Notes: a model not told the origin generated them from the sequence alone. DNA of 64,000 bases from Pseudomonas alloputida (GCF_021283545.2 NZ_CP128540.1:437501-501500), one strand, 5' to 3'. Positions 40,188 to 50,857 are shown, counted from the stretch's first letter. A program made the numbers and translations.

Positions 40188-40817
40188 GTGATTCGAGTAC
40201 TGGTGGCCGAAGACCACACCATTGTCCGTGAAGGCATCAAGCAGTTGATTGGCCTGGCCAAGGACATGCAAGTGGCGGGGGAGGCCGGTAATGGCGAGCA
40301 GTTGCTCGAAACCCTGCGCCACACACCGTGCGAGGTGGTACTGCTGGACATCTCGATGCCGGGTGTGAACGGCCTGGAGGCGATCCCGCGTATCCGTGCG
40401 CTGCACGATGCTCCAGCGATCCTGATGTTGTCGATGCACGATGAGGCACAGATGGCGGCGCGGGCGCTGAAGGCCGGTGCGGCGGGCTATGCCACCAAAG
40501 ACAGTGATCCGGCGTTGTTGTTGACAGCGATTCGTCGGGTGGCCGGTGGCGGGCGTTATATTGACCCGTCGCTGGCCGACCGCATGGTGTTCGAAGTAGG
40601 CCTCACCGAATCCCGGCCGTTGCACACACTGCTCTCGGAGCGGGAATTTTCGGTGTTCGAGCGCCTGGCCCAGGGCGCCAACGTCAACGACATCGCCCAG
40701 CAGTTGGCGCTGTCGAGCAAGACCATCAGCACCCACAAGGCACGCCTGATGCAGAAGTTGAAAGTGAACTCGCTGGCGGAGCTGGTGAAGTACGCCATGG
40801 AGCACAAGCTGATCTGA
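40188..40817 (+). CDS. agtR: AgtR-like NarL/FixJ-family response regulator
   Basis: 209 residues from GTG 40188 (GGAG nine bases upstream). The receiver domain has VLVAEDH, the phosphoacceptor Asp in VVLLDISMPG and the conserved Lys in AGYATKD. The C-terminal LuxR-type helix-turn-helix is FSVFERLAQGANVNDIAQQLALSSKTISTHKARLMQKL. It pairs with the kinase encoded 10 bp upstream and probably controls the transporter operon downstream, in front of which lies a perfect inverted repeat. Confidence 0.8.
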   Translation: MIRVLVAEDHTIVREGIKQLIGLAKDMQVAGEAGNGEQLLETLRHTPCEVVLLDISMPGVNGLEAIPRIRALHDAPAILMLSMHDEAQMAARALKAGAAGYATKDSDPALLLTAIRRVAGGGRYIDPSLADRMVFEVGLTESRPLHTLLSEREFSVFERLAQGANVNDIAQQLALSSKTISTHKARLMQKLKVNSLAELVKYAMEHKLI

Positions 40818-40854
40818 TTGCGACATACGGGTGCCCGAAACTTGCCGAAGCCTA

Positions 40855-40941
40855 TGTGGGAGCGGGCATGCCCGCGAACGGGCCTGGCCTGCTGATCTCT
40901 ATGGCTGAGCCGGCCTCTTCGCGGGCATGCCCGCTCCCACA
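40855..40941. repeat. REP inverted pair
   Basis: TGTGGGAGCGGGCATGCCCGCG at 40855 onwards faces CGCGGGCATGCCCGCTCCCACA ending at 40941. This is the variant REP with GGGCATGCCC, between the regulator and the transporter operon. Confidence 0.85.
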
Positions 40942-40984
40942 GGTTTCGTGGTTGGCTCGCAAGGGCATTCCAATCCCGCCATCC

Positions 40985-41004
40985 TTGTAGGGCGATCCCT
41001 ACAA
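40985..41004 (+). promoter_or_regulatory. Candidate operator before the transporter operon
   Basis: TTGTAGGG-CGAT-CCCTACAA is a perfect inverted repeat with 8-bp arms, 109 bp upstream of the agtA start. A second, shorter repeat, CCATC-N5-GATGG, lies at 41012-41026. The symmetry and spacing suit a dimeric NarL-type regulator such as the AgtR-like protein encoded just upstream. Confidence 0.5.
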
Positions 41005-41112
41005 CAAATCTTCCATCCGGATGATGGCATTCTCTCAGTACCCCCGATTTTCGGGCGCTTGCGTCTCTTCTACTCTTTTGCCTACGCAGTCATCCAACAA
41101 GAAGGTGCAGGC

Positions 41113-42237
41113 ATGAGCGAGGCGAAGTCGAACGCTGCAACCGGCGAAACGCTGGTCAGCTTCCGTGGTGTGCAGAAGAGCTACGACGGCGAGTCGCTGA
41201 TCGTCAAAGACCTCAACCTGGATATCCGCAAGGGCGAGTTTCTCACCCTGCTTGGCCCGTCCGGCTCGGGCAAGACTACCAGCCTGATGATGCTGGCGGG
41301 CTTCGAGACCCCCACCGCCGGTGAAATCCAGCTTGGCGGGCGCTCGATCAACAACGTGCCGCCGCACAAACGTGATATCGGCATGGTGTTCCAGAACTAC
41401 GCGCTCTTTCCGCACATGACCGTGGCCGAGAACCTGGCCTTTCCGCTGACCGTGCGCAACCTGAGCAAGACCGACATCAGCGAGCGGGTCAAACGCGTGC
41501 TGAACATGGTGCAGCTCGACGCTTTCGCCAAACGCTACCCCGGCCAGCTGTCTGGCGGCCAGCAGCAGCGTGTGGCGCTGGCCCGGGCATTGGTGTTCGA
41601 GCCACAACTGGTACTGATGGACGAGCCACTTGGCGCGCTGGACAAGCAGCTGCGCGAACACATGCAGATGGAGATCAAGCACATTCACCAGCGCCTGGGT
41701 GTGACCGTGGTGTACGTGACCCACGACCAGGGCGAAGCGCTGACCATGTCCGACCGCGTGGCGGTGTTCCACCAGGGCGAAATCCAGCAGATCGCCGACC
41801 CGCGCACGCTGTACGAAGAGCCCTGCAACACCTTCGTCGCCAACTTCATCGGCGAGAACAACCGCATCAGCGGCACCCTGCTGGCCAGCGATGGCAAACG
41901 TTGCCAGGTGCAGTTGCCTCGCGGCGAGCGGGTCGAGGCGCTGGCGGTGAATGTCGGCCAGGCCGGCGAGCCGGTGACCCTGTCGATACGCCCGGAGCGC
42001 GTGCGCCTGAACGGCCACAGTGAAAGCTGCGTCAACCGGTTCTCTGGCCGGGTGGCCGAATTCATTTACCTGGGCGACCACGTGCGGGTGCGTCTGGAGG
42101 TTTGCGGCAAAGGCGACTTCTTCGTGAAGCAGCCGATTGCCGAGCTCGACCCGGCGTTGGCCGTGGGCGATGTAGTACCGCTGGGCTGGGAGGTGGAGCA
42201 CGCCCGCGCGCTCGATCCGATTGCCGAAGCCCATTGA
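41113..42237 (+). CDS. agtA: ABC transporter ATP-binding protein (PotA family, AgtA-like)
   Basis: 374 residues from ATG 41113 ([26 protein letters not shown]); the longer frame to 40927 crosses the REP and operator and is rejected. Walker A GPSGSGKT, signature LSGGQQQR and Walker B LVLMDEP are intact, with a C-terminal TOBE domain (about 290-370). It powers uptake by a polyamine/amino-acid-type transporter; by synteny the substrates are 4-aminobutyrate and delta-aminovalerate. It is the first gene of the four-gene operon. Confidence 0.85.
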   Translation: MSEAKSNAATGETLVSFRGVQKSYDGESLIVKDLNLDIRKGEFLTLLGPSGSGKTTSLMMLAGFETPTAGEIQLGGRSINNVPPHKRDIGMVFQNYALFPHMTVAENLAFPLTVRNLSKTDISERVKRVLNMVQLDAFAKRYPGQLSGGQQQRVALARALVFEPQLVLMDEPLGALDKQLREHMQMEIKHIHQRLGVTVVYVTHDQGEALTMSDRVAVFHQGEIQQIADPRTLYEEPCNTFVANFIGENNRISGTLLASDGKRCQVQLPRGERVEALAVNVGQAGEPVTLSIRPERVRLNGHSESCVNRFSGRVAEFIYLGDHVRVRLEVCGKGDFFVKQPIAELDPALAVGDVVPLGWEVEHARALDPIAEAH

Positions 42238-42277
42238 TGGATTGCTTCACCAACCCTGTACTGTGGAGAGAATAATA

Positions 42278-43311
42278 ATGCGCAAGCAGTTGAAACTGAC
42301 CGCCCTGGCTTTGGGGCTGTTCACCGCTGGCCAGGCCATGGCCGCAGACCTCACCGTGATCTCGTTCGGCGGCGCCAACAAGGCTGCCCAGGTCAAAGCG
42401 TTCTACGAACCCTGGGAAAAAGCGGGTAATGGCAAGATTGTCGCGGGTGAGTACAACGGCGAAATGGCCAAGGTCAAGGCAATGGTCGACACCAAGAGTG
42501 TGTCGTGGAACCTGGTAGAGGTTGAGTCGCCAGAGCTGGCGCGCGGTTGCGACGAAGGCATGTTCGAAGAGCTCGACCCAGCCCTGTTCGGCAATGAGGC
42601 CGACTACGTGCCTGGTGCCATTCAGCCTTGCGGTGTGGGCTTCTTCGTCTGGTCCACGGTCATGGCCTACAACGCCGACAAGCTCAAGACCGCCCCCACC
42701 AGCTGGGCCGATTTCTGGGACACCAAGCAGTTCCCGGGCAAGCGCGGCCTGCGCAAGGGCGCCAAGTACACGATGGAATTTGCACTGATGGCCGACGGTG
42801 TTGCGCCCAAGGACGTCTACAAAGTGCTGGCAACCAAGGAAGGCCAGGACCGCGCCTTCAAGAAACTCGACGAACTCAAGCCCAGCTCCAGTGGTGGGAA
42901 GCGGGTGCACAGCCACCGCAGTTCCTGGCCTCTGGCGACGTGGTCATGAGCTCTGCCTACAACGGCCGTATTGCCGCTGTGCAGAAAGAGAGCAACCTCA
43001 AGGTGGTGTGGAACGGCGGCATCTACGACTTCGATGCATGGGCAATTCCCAAAGGCGCCAAAAACGTCGAAGAGGCGAAGAAGTTCATCGCCTACAGCGT
43101 CAAGCCCGAGCAGCAGAAGATCTACTCCGAAAACATCGCCTATGGCCCGGCCAACTCCAAGGCCGTGAGCCTGCTGTCGGACGAAGTGAAGAAAGACATG
43201 CCGACCACGCCTGAGAACATTGCCAACCAGGTGCAGATCGACGTGGCGTTCTGGGCCGACAACAGCGAGCAGCTGGAGCAACGCTTCAACGCCTGGGCGG
43301 CGAAGAAGTAA
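42278..43311 (+). pseudogene. agtB: Periplasmic binding protein of the transporter (AgtB-like), frameshifted
   Basis: The gene starts at ATG 42278 with a signal peptide (MRKQLKLTALALGLFTAGQAMAA) and reads correctly to about residue 203 (KLDELKP, near 42883). It then leaves frame and stops at 42949. The expected continuation (QWWEAGAQPPQFLASGDVVMSSAYNGRIAAVQ...) is found in the next frame from about 42889 to TAA 43309-43311. One base appears to be missing within 42884-42889. Without a binding protein the transporter should be inactive, unless this is a sequencing error. The other three genes of the operon are intact. Confidence 0.85.
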
Positions 43312-43322
43312 ACGTCCAGTGT

Positions 43323-43343
43323 GTGGGGCCGCAAAGCGGCCCC
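43323..43343. terminator. Hairpin between agtB and agtC
   Basis: A GGGGCCGC / GCGGCCCC stem with loop AAA at 43325-43343 and no T-run. It lies 12 bp past the agtB stop and may attenuate or protect the upstream mRNA, giving more binding protein than permease; this is inference. Confidence 0.45.
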
Positions 43344-43371
43344 CAATTCAGCCTGTATTGCGGAGTTCGCC

Positions 43372-44619
43372 ATGGCCATTGCAGTGCCCCTCAACGAAGG
43401 CGCAGGTCCAAGTCTCAAGCAGCGCCTCAAACACGCCGAGCGGGTCAACCGCTGGAAGGCGCAGGCGTTGATCGCGCCGCTGGCGCTGTTTCTTCTGCTG
43501 GTGTTCCTGGTGCCGATTGCGGCGCTGCTGTACAAGAGCGTCGGCAACCCTGAAGTGGTCGGCGGCCTGCCGCGCACGGTGGAAATCATCAGCCAGTGGG
43601 ATGGCAAAAGCCTGCCAGGCGAGGACGTTTACAAGGCGTTGAGCCAGGATTTGGCCGAGTCGCGCAAGAACCAGACCCTTGGTGACCTTTCCAAACGCTT
43701 GAACATGGAGCTGGCCGGTTACCGCAGCTTGTTGACCAAGACTGCCCGTGCGCTGCCCTTCAAGGCTGAGCCTGCCTCTTATAAAGAGGCGTTGCAGGCT
43801 GTTGACGAGCGTTGGGGCGACCCGGCTTATTGGCAGGCGATACGCCGCAATACCAGTTCGGTGACTTCTTTCTACCTGCTGGCCTCGGTGGACCATCGCA
43901 TCGATGACCTTGGTGAGCTAGCCAAGGCCACCCCGGACCAGGCCATTTACCTGGACATTTTTGTCCGTACCCTGTGGATGGGCGTGGTGATTACCACTAT
44001 CTGCCTGGTACTGGCCTACCCACTGGCCTACTTGTTGGCCAACCTGCCGACCCGGCAGAGCAACCTGCTGATGATTCTGGTGCTGTTGCCCTTCTGGACA
44101 TCGATCCTGGTACGAGTGGCGGCGTGGATCGTGCTGCTGCAGTCGGGCGGGCTGATCAACAGTGCGCTGATGGCCATGGGCATCATCGACCAGCCGCTGG
44201 AACTGGTGTTCAACCGCACAGGCGTCTACATCTCGATGGTGCACATCCTGCTGCCGTTCATGATCCTGCCGCTGTACAGCGTGATGAAGGGTATTTCCCC
44301 GAGCTACATGCGTGCGGCGATCTCGCTGGGCTGCCACCCGTTCGCCAGTTTCTGGCGGGTGTACTTCCCGCAGACTTACGCCGGTGTGGGCGCCGGTTGC
44401 CTGCTGGTGTTCATCCTTGCCATCGGTTACTACATCACCCCGGCGCTGCTGGGTAGTCCGAACGACCAGATGGTCAGCTACTTCGTCGCCTTCTACACCA
44501 ACACCAGCATCAACTGGGGCATGGCCACCGCATTGGGCGGGCTGTTGCTGCTGGCGACCGTGCTGTTGTACCTGATCTATAGCTGGCTGGTCGGCGCCAG
44601 CCGTCTGCGCCTGAGCTGA
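43372..44619 (+). CDS. agtC: ABC transporter permease 1 (PotB family, AgtC-like)
   Basis: 415 residues from ATG 43372 (GGAG nine bases upstream). The first membrane helix (about 29-50) is followed by a large periplasmic insert of about 150 residues, then five more helices with the EAA-like loop YMRAAISLGCHPFASFWRVYFPQ. It forms half of the membrane channel with the next gene. The large insert is longer than in PotB itself. Confidence 0.85.
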   Translation: MAIAVPLNEGAGPSLKQRLKHAERVNRWKAQALIAPLALFLLLVFLVPIAALLYKSVGNPEVVGGLPRTVEIISQWDGKSLPGEDVYKALSQDLAESRKNQTLGDLSKRLNMELAGYRSLLTKTARALPFKAEPASYKEALQAVDERWGDPAYWQAIRRNTSSVTSFYLLASVDHRIDDLGELAKATPDQAIYLDIFVRTLWMGVVITTICLVLAYPLAYLLANLPTRQSNLLMILVLLPFWTSILVRVAAWIVLLQSGGLINSALMAMGIIDQPLELVFNRTGVYISMVHILLPFMILPLYSVMKGISPSYMRAAISLGCHPFASFWRVYFPQTYAGVGAGCLLVFILAIGYYITPALLGSPNDQMVSYFVAFYTNTSINWGMATALGGLLLLATVLLYLIYSWLVGASRLRLS

Positions 44620-44629
44620 GGAGCCTGTC

Positions 44630-45457
44630 ATGCTGAGCCCATACATGTCGCCCGTGGAGCGGGTCTGGTTCTACAGCCTGCGTATTCTCTGCGGCTTGAT
44701 CCTGCTGTTCCTGATCTTGCCAGTGCTGGTGATCGTGCCGCTGTCGTTCAACAGTGGCAGCTTCCTGGTGTATCCGCTGCAGGGCTTCTCGCTGCAGTGG
44801 TATCAGGACTTCTTCGGCTCGGCCGAATGGATGCGTGCGTTGAAAAACAGCATCATCGTTGCCCCGGCGGCCACGGTGCTGGCCATGGTGTTCGGCACGT
44901 TGGCGGCCATCGGCCTGACCCGTGGCGATTTCCCCGGCAAGTCGCTGGTGATGGCGCTGGTGATCTCGCCCATGGTGGTGCCGGTAGTGATCATCGGGGT
45001 GGCCAGTTACCTGTTCTTCGCCCCTCTGGGTATGGGCAACAGTTTCACCTCGCTGATTCTGGTGCATGCGGTACTGGGTGTGCCGTTCGTCATCATTACC
45101 GTGTCGGCGACGCTGCAGGGGTTCAACTACAATCTGGTGCGTGCGGCGGCCAGCCTGGGCGCTTCACCTCTGCTGGCTTTCCGCCGGGTGACCCTGCCGC
45201 TGATTGCGCCCGGTGTCATCTCGGGAGCCCTGTTTGCCTTTGCCACCTCGTTTGACGAGGTGGTGGTGACGCTGTTCCTCGCCGGGCCGGAGCAGGCAAC
45301 ACTGCCGCGGCAGATGTTCAGCGGTATTCGCGAGAACCTGAGCCCGACCATTGCCGCGGCGGCGACCTTGCTGATTGCGTTCTCGGTGTTGTTGCTGCTG
45401 ACCCTGGAGTGGTTGCGTGGGCGTAGCGAGAAGCTGAGGACTCAACAGCCGGCTTGA
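44630..45457 (+). CDS. agtD: ABC transporter permease 2 (PotC family, AgtD-like)
   Basis: 275 residues with six membrane helices and the EAA-like loop NLVRAAASLGASPLLAFRRVTLPLIAPG. It is the second permease subunit, 10 bp after the first (GAGGAG before the ATG). Together with the ATPase and binding protein it should form a type I importer. It ends at a REP element before rpe. Confidence 0.87.
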   Translation: MLSPYMSPVERVWFYSLRILCGLILLFLILPVLVIVPLSFNSGSFLVYPLQGFSLQWYQDFFGSAEWMRALKNSIIVAPAATVLAMVFGTLAAIGLTRGDFPGKSLVMALVISPMVVPVVIIGVASYLFFAPLGMGNSFTSLILVHAVLGVPFVIITVSATLQGFNYNLVRAAASLGASPLLAFRRVTLPLIAPGVISGALFAFATSFDEVVVTLFLAGPEQATLPRQMFSGIRENLSPTIAAAATLLIAFSVLLLLTLEWLRGRSEKLRTQQPA

Positions 45458-45470
45458 TGATGGCTTGCCT

Positions 45471-45511
45471 GTACCGGCCTCTTCGCGGCTAAAGCCGGAA
45501 GAGGCCGGCAC
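45471..45511. repeat. REP element
   Basis: A compact hairpin-forming REP unit: ACCGGCCTCTTCGCGG facing CCGGAAGAGGCCGGC. It lies between agtD and rpe. Confidence 0.75.
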
Positions 45512-45607
45512 AGGTTGCGTTGGTCGACACCAATTGATACCAATCAGCCTTCATCGCTTTCCCTGAGTTACAATGCGCGCCACCGTGAATTTGCCAACAG
45601 GTGCGCC

Positions 45608-46282
45608 ATGCAGCCCTACGCTATTGCCCCCTCCATTCTCTCTGCCGATTTCGCCCGCCTGGGTGAGGACGTCGACAAGGTATTGGCTGCGGGTGCAGAC
45701 ATCGTCCACTTCGATGTCATGGACAATCACTATGTCCCCAACCTGACCATCGGCCCGATGGTTTGCACCGCTCTGCGCAAGTACGGCGTTACTGCGCCGA
45801 TCGACGTGCACCTGATGGTCAGCCCGGTTGACCGCATCATTGGCGACTTTATCGAAGCGGGTGCCACCTACATCACCTTCCACCCTGAAGCCACGCAGCA
45901 CATCGACCGTTCGCTTCAGCTGATCAAGGATGGTGGTTGCAAGGCCGGCCTGGTGTTCAACCCGGCCACCAGCCTGGACGCCCTGAAGTACGTGATGGAC
46001 AAGATCGACATGGTGCTGCTGATGAGCGTCAACCCAGGCTTCGGCGGGCAGAAGTTCATCCCCGGCACCCTCGACAAGCTGCGCGAAGCGCGTGCGCTGA
46101 TCGACGCCAGTGGCCGTGATATCCGTCTGGAGATCGATGGTGGCGTGAACGTCAACAACATCCGCGAGATCGCTGCGGCTGGCGCCGACACCTTCGTGGC
46201 CGGCTCGGCGATCTTCAACGCCCCGGACTATCAGGAAGTGATCGCCAAGATGCGCGCCGAACTGGCCCTGGCCCGCCCATGA
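45608..46282 (+). CDS. rpe: Ribulose-phosphate 3-epimerase
   Basis: 224 residues from ATG 45608; the longer frame to 45515 is not supported. [39 protein letters not shown], the metal-binding His and Asp, and [14 protein letters not shown] and EIDGGVN are the full epimerase barrel. It interconverts ribulose-5-phosphate and xylulose-5-phosphate in the pentose phosphate pathway. It overlaps gph by four bases. Confidence 0.98.
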   Translation: MQPYAIAPSILSADFARLGEDVDKVLAAGADIVHFDVMDNHYVPNLTIGPMVCTALRKYGVTAPIDVHLMVSPVDRIIGDFIEAGATYITFHPEATQHIDRSLQLIKDGGCKAGLVFNPATSLDALKYVMDKIDMVLLMSVNPGFGGQKFIPGTLDKLREARALIDASGRDIRLEIDGGVNVNNIREIAAAGADTFVAGSAIFNAPDYQEVIAKMRAELALARP

Positions 46283-47097
46283 GTGGCTTCGAGCAGCTGT
46301 TCCCGGGGACGCTGCCAAGGCTGGTGATGTTCGATCTGGACGGTACCCTGATCGATTCCGTGCCTGACCTGGCCGCCGCCGTGGACCGCATGCTGCTCGA
46401 ACTGGGGCGCCCGCCTGCTGGCCTTGAGGCCGTGCGCCACTGGGTTGGCAATGGCGCCCAGGTGCTGGTGCGCCGCGCGTTGGCGGGGGGCATCGACCAT
46501 GCCGACGTGGACGATGCGCTGGCAGAACAGGCGCTGGCGCTGTTCATGGACGCTTATGCCGAAAGCCACGAACTTACCGTGGTCTACCCCGGTGTGCGCG
46601 ACACCCTGCGCTGGCTGCGCAAGCAGGGCGTGGAGATGGCGCTGATCACCAACAAGCCTGAGCGCTTTGTTGGCCCGCTGCTGGACCAGATGAAGATCGG
46701 TAATTTCTTCCGCTGGATCATTGGTGGCGACACCTTGCCGCAGAAAAAGCCCGACCCGGCGGCGTTGCTGTTCGTCATGCAGATGGCCGGTGTCACCCCG
46801 CAGCAGTCCCTGTTTGTCGGTGATTCGCGCAGTGACGTGCAGGCGGCCAAGGCGGCTGGCGTGCAATGCGTGGGCCTGACCTACGGCTATAACCATGGCC
46901 GGCCGATCGACGCCGAATCCCCCAGCCTGGTAATCGACGACCTGCGCGCATTGCTGCCCGGTTGCGCAGACCCGGCCACTGGGATAACGTTGGCGGACCT
47001 TCAAGCCTCACAAGACAGAGAGTCCACCGTGGCGGTTACTGGCAAATTCTGGATGAAAGTCATCAAGGCCTTGGCCCGTTGGCGTTGGCGCGCCTGA
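46279..47097 (+). CDS. gph: Phosphoglycolate phosphatase
   Basis: 272 residues. HAD motifs are complete: [25 protein letters not shown] and FVGDSRSDV. It dephosphorylates 2-phosphoglycolate, for example from repair of oxidised DNA ends. The last 14 codons, from the internal ATG 47053, are identical in frame to a trp leader peptide ([12 protein letters not shown]), with trpE starting 70 bp later. The gph 3' end therefore doubles as trpL, and ribosomes finishing gph also cross the tandem Trp codons. It overlaps rpe at its start. Confidence 0.95.
   Translation: MSGFEQLFPGTLPRLVMFDLDGTLIDSVPDLAAAVDRMLLELGRPPAGLEAVRHWVGNGAQVLVRRALAGGIDHADVDDALAEQALALFMDAYAESHELTVVYPGVRDTLRWLRKQGVEMALITNKPERFVGPLLDQMKIGNFFRWIIGGDTLPQKKPDPAALLFVMQMAGVTPQQSLFVGDSRSDVQAAKAAGVQCVGLTYGYNHGRPIDAESPSLVIDDLRALLPGCADPATGITLADLQASQDRESTVAVTGKFWMKVIKALARWRWRA
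47053..47097 (+). CDS. trpL: trpE leader peptide, in frame with the end of gph
   Basis: Fourteen residues, [14 protein letters not shown], with two Trp codons (TGG CGT TGG) just before the stop. It is nearly identical to the leader in front of trpG (MRVIKAHARWRWRA, 50858-50902), which is a free-standing ORF. The shared pattern in front of the two separate tryptophan-synthesis loci strongly supports attenuation control. Here the leader frame is continuous with gph. Whether the ATG 47053 is used independently cannot be seen from sequence. Confidence 0.7.
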   Translation: MKVIKALARWRWRA

Positions 47098-47106
47098 CTT
47101 CAGCCT

Positions 47107-47122
47107 GCCGGCGTGTGCCGGC
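47107..47122 (+). promoter_or_regulatory. Attenuator hairpin before trpE
   Basis: GCCGGC-GTGT-GCCGGC, ten bases after the leader stop, followed by CCGTCCGTTTGCC. The same tail (GGCCCGTCC..GTTTGCC) follows the trpG leader hairpin. The T-run is short, so termination may need other factors. Confidence 0.55.
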
Positions 47123-47166
47123 CCGTCCGTTTGCCTGACCTATTGCTGCTTGCCACGAGACTACTC

Positions 47167-48648
47167 ATGAACCGCGAAGAATTCCTGCGCCTGGCCGCTG
47201 CCGGCTACAACCGTATTCCCTTGGCCTGTGAAACCTTGGCCGACTTCGACACGCCGCTGTCGATCTACCTGAAACTGGCTGACCAGCCCAACTCGTACCT
47301 GCTCGAATCGGTGCAGGGCGGGGAGAAGTGGGGCCGTTACTCGATGATCGGCTTGCCATCGCGCACCGTGATGCGTGTGCATGGCTACCGTGTCAGCATC
47401 CTGCACGATGGCGTCGAGGTGGAAAGCTGTGAGGTCGAAGACCCGCTGGCATTCGTTGAAACCTTCAAGGACCGCTACAAAGTTGCCGATATCCCAGGCC
47501 TGCCGCGTTTCAATGGCGGCCTGGTCGGCTACTTTGGCTACGACTGCGTGCGCTATGTAGAAAAGCGCCTGGGGGCCAGCCCCAACCCAGACCCGCTGGG
47601 CGTACCGGATATCCTGCTGATGGTGTCCGACGCGGTGGTGGTGTTCGACAACCTGGCGGGCAAGATGCACGCCATCGTGTTGGTCGACCCAGCTGAAGAT
47701 CAGGCCTTCGAACAGGGCCAGGCACGTCTGCAAGGCTTGCTGGAAACCTTGCGCCAGCCAATCACCCCGCGCCGCGGCCTGGACCTGAGCGGCCCGCAGG
47801 CGGCCGAGCCGGCGTTCCGCTCCAGCTACACCCGCGAGGATTACGAAAACGCCGTCGGTCGTATCAAGGAATACATCCTGGCCGGGGACTGTATGCAGGT
47901 GGTGCCGTCGCAGCGCATGTCGATCGATTTCAAGGCTGCGCCTATCGACCTGTACCGCGCGCTACGCTGCTTCAACCCGACGCCATATATGTACTTCTTC
48001 AACTTCGGTGACTTCCATGTGGTCGGCAGCTCGCCCGAAGTGTTGGTACGTGTCGAGGACAACCTGGTCACCGTACGCCCGATTGCCGGTACCCGCCCGC
48101 GTGGTGCGACCGAAGAGGCCGATCGTGCGCTGGAAGATGACCTGCTGTCGGACGACAAGGAAATTGCCGAGCACCTGATGCTGATCGATCTGGGCCGCAA
48201 CGATGTCGGCCGTGTGTCTTCGACCGGCAGTGTGCGCCTGACCGAGAAGATGGTGATCGAGCGTTACTCCAACGTGATGCACATTGTTTCCAACGTTACC
48301 GGCCAGCTGCGTGAAGGCCTGACGGCGATGGATGCACTGCGGGCGATTCTGCCGGCTGGCACCTTGTCGGGTGCGCCCAAGATCCGTGCGATGGAGATCA
48401 TCGACGAGCTGGAACCGGTCAAGCGTGGGGTTTACGGCGGTGCCGTCGGCTATTTTGCCTGGAACGGCAACATGGATACCGCAATTGCCATTCGTACCGC
48501 AGTGATCAAGGACGGCGAGCTGCATGTGCAGGCCGGTGGCGGCATCGTTGCCGACTCGGTGCCGGCGCTGGAATGGGAAGAAACCATCAACAAGCGCCGG
48601 GCGATGTTCCGTGCGGTGGCGTTGGCCGAGCAGACTTCCGCCAGATAA
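47167..48648 (+). CDS. trpE: Anthranilate synthase component I
   Basis: 493 residues from ATG 47167 ([19 protein letters not shown]). The N-terminal domain carries the feedback-site region [18 protein letters not shown], and the chorismate-binding domain has [22 protein letters not shown] and [20 protein letters not shown]. It makes anthranilate from chorismate with ammonia supplied by TrpG. It stands apart from trpGDC, which lies about 2.4 kb away beyond the esterase gene, as in other pseudomonads. The transcript is probably attenuated through the leader at 47053. Confidence 0.98.
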   Translation: MNREEFLRLAAAGYNRIPLACETLADFDTPLSIYLKLADQPNSYLLESVQGGEKWGRYSMIGLPSRTVMRVHGYRVSILHDGVEVESCEVEDPLAFVETFKDRYKVADIPGLPRFNGGLVGYFGYDCVRYVEKRLGASPNPDPLGVPDILLMVSDAVVVFDNLAGKMHAIVLVDPAEDQAFEQGQARLQGLLETLRQPITPRRGLDLSGPQAAEPAFRSSYTREDYENAVGRIKEYILAGDCMQVVPSQRMSIDFKAAPIDLYRALRCFNPTPYMYFFNFGDFHVVGSSPEVLVRVEDNLVTVRPIAGTRPRGATEEADRALEDDLLSDDKEIAEHLMLIDLGRNDVGRVSSTGSVRLTEKMVIERYSNVMHIVSNVTGQLREGLTAMDALRAILPAGTLSGAPKIRAMEIIDELEPVKRGVYGGAVGYFAWNGNMDTAIAIRTAVIKDGELHVQAGGGIVADSVPALEWEETINKRRAMFRAVALAEQTSAR

Positions 48649-48656
48649 ATTGATTG

Positions 48657-48773
48657 GGGCTGCTGCGCAGCCCATTCGCGGGTAAACCCGCTCCTACAAG
48701 GTTGCGCAAGCCTCAGGCATACGAGGCCGTCGTAGGAGCGGGTTCACCCGCGAATGGGCCGCAAAGCGGCCCC
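48657..48773. repeat. REP inverted pair between trpE and the esterase gene
   Basis: Units TTCGCGGGTAAACCCGCTCC (from 48675) and GTAGGAGCGGGTTCACCC (48731 onwards) lie inside outer hairpins GGGCTGCTGCGCAGCCC (48657-48673) and GGCCGCAAAGCGGCC (48757-48771). They separate convergent trpE and the esterase gene. Confidence 0.85.
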
Positions 48774-48780
48774 CAGCAAT

Positions 48781-50670
48781 TCAGAAGTCCACGCTAACCC
48801 CCACGCTAATACCCTGTTGCGTCAACTCATCACTCTTGCGCCAGTTGTAGTTCCCGCGCAAATGCACCCCTGCCACCAGTTCATGGCTCACACCCAGGCT
48901 CGCCCGGGTCAGGTCGCTGTGCGGCGTATACCCGGTCAGGGTGAAGTCATTCGCCGGCAAGCTGGTCAGGTGCATCGTCACATCCTGCTCGTCGTCCTCG
49001 AACTCATGCTCCTGCGCCACCTCGGCGAAAAGCCGGGTACTTGGCAGTACCTGCACACTGCCCAGCAGCCCCACGCCCAGGCGGCGTGACGTGCGCTCCT
49101 GGTCATCGAAGCCAAGCGCCGTCGAACGTCCGCTCTTCTCGTCGTAGCCATCCACCTTCACCCGCGCATAGTCGGCACTGATGAAAGGTGCCAACTGCCA
49201 GTTGCTGGTGTCGGCCGCCAGGTTGTAGCCCAGCCGCCCGGACATTGCCCAGGCCTCGCCGTCGGTGTCGCCCTTCTCACTGCGGTCATTCACGCCCAGG
49301 GCGAAGGTACGCTTGAGGTCGCTGTAATCCAGGTGCCCGGCGGTCAGCGCCGCGTCGGCCCACCAGCGGTCCTGGCGGTATTGGGCAAAGGCACTGGCCA
49401 TATAACTGTTCAGCTTGTAGTCCGAGTCCTGTTCACCAGCTTCCAGCTTCTGCCGGTTTGCACCGCCGGCCAGGCCCAGGCGCCAGGCGTCGTTCAGGCG
49501 ATAGCTGCCGCCCACGGTCAGGTTGTAGCCGCGGCCGTCACCGCTGGCCGCGCTGTGCTGGCCGTCGAAGTCCAGGTCCTGAGCGCCGCTGGCGACAAAG
49601 GCTTGCCATTGCCCAACTGCTTGCCAAGGCGTCTGCCACTGATTACGCAACTCATCCTGGTGAGCCCGCAGGCTGGCGTGGGCCATTTCCGGTAGCAGGG
49701 TCAGTTCCCAGGGGGCCGCGAGGATCGAGTAGGCGTAATCGGCAATCAGCTGCTGACCCGCGATGGTCGGGTGGACCGAGTCGTTGAACAGCAGTTTGGT
49801 CGGGTCTGGCGTTGTGCCGTTGATCCCGTACACCGGGTTTTCCACGCAGCTATCGCCGCTATAGCAGGTGCCGACCAGGTTCTGGTCGCTGGCCAGGCCG
49901 AACTGACTGGGGCTGGCCAGCGCCTCGCTCAACAGCAAAGGGATGTTCAGTGGAATGATCTGGGCATCGATCTGCCCTAGCTGGCTGATCAGTGACTGGT
50001 TGAACGCAGCGGAGAGCAGTGACAGTGGGTTTTGCTGTGGCGTGCCACTGAAATTGGGCGTTTGGCCGAGGTCAGGTAGCAGCCAGACCATGATGTAGCG
50101 CGCGCCTCCTTGCTGAAGCGCTTGGGCGCTGGCAGCCAGGCGGGCGCCGGCGGCTACGGCGTCGGCCGGGCTATTCACCAGGCCCTGAAGGAAGTCGTTG
50201 CCGCCGCCTGTCAGGTAGTACAAGGCATTGGGGTCGGCGCGCAGGCCGTTGGCCAGGTAGCCGGGGCGCTCGCGCAGCACCAACCCGGCATTGGGGTTTC
50301 CTGGGGGGATGACGGTCTCGGACGTTGTCGTGATCGAGTCCAGGATCTGCTGGGTGGTGTACCCGCCGACTGCCCAGTTATTACCATCGGGCTGGATACC
50401 TACGGATGTCGACGGGTTAAGGTCGCCTGGCGCGACGCCCAGGCGGCCACCGAGGATCATCGGCGACACCGGGGCGAAGTTGCCGTCGGCGTCACGGTTG
50501 GTGAAACGCGCGCCTGGGGTACCGCCAACAAGATCGGGAAACTGCCCGGCATCGGCGAGGCTGTCGCCAAACACGATCAGGGTTGAATAGGGCGAAGGGC
50601 CGGCCAACGCCTGGCTGCAGGCCAGGGCCAGTGAAGCGAGGGTAAAGCGCAATAACGGGGCTTTTCGCAT
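48781..50670 (-). CDS. estP: GDSL-family autotransporter esterase
   Basis: 629 residues. A signal peptide (1-23) is followed by a GDSL/SGNH passenger: FGDSLADAG (nucleophile Ser), GGNDF and the catalytic DSVHPT. A C-terminal autotransporter beta-barrel (about 345-629) ends in VSVDF with a terminal Phe. This fits the EstA/EstP outer-membrane esterases of Pseudomonas, linked to rhamnolipid, motility and biofilm in P. aeruginosa. It lies between trpE and trpG on the opposite strand, as in related species. Confidence 0.93.
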
Positions 50671-50857
50671 CGGGGAACATCCTTTTCTTTGTTTTTATCA
50701 GGGCAAGCCCATCGACCTTAGCAAATCGTCGTGCTTCGCTCCCAAGTCCATTCGTTTCCCCGTGTTTACAGGCATATTGCGCCCGTCGCCCCGGTAGGCT
50801 ACTGTGCCGGGACGTATGAGCGAGACCTATCCTGTGTTGATCGTCAGCAAACTCTTG

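Noticed and set aside
42278..42949. A genuine short 223-residue binding protein
   Set aside because: The end of this frame does not resemble the family, while the expected C-terminal half is found in the neighbouring frame immediately after; a frameshift explains both.
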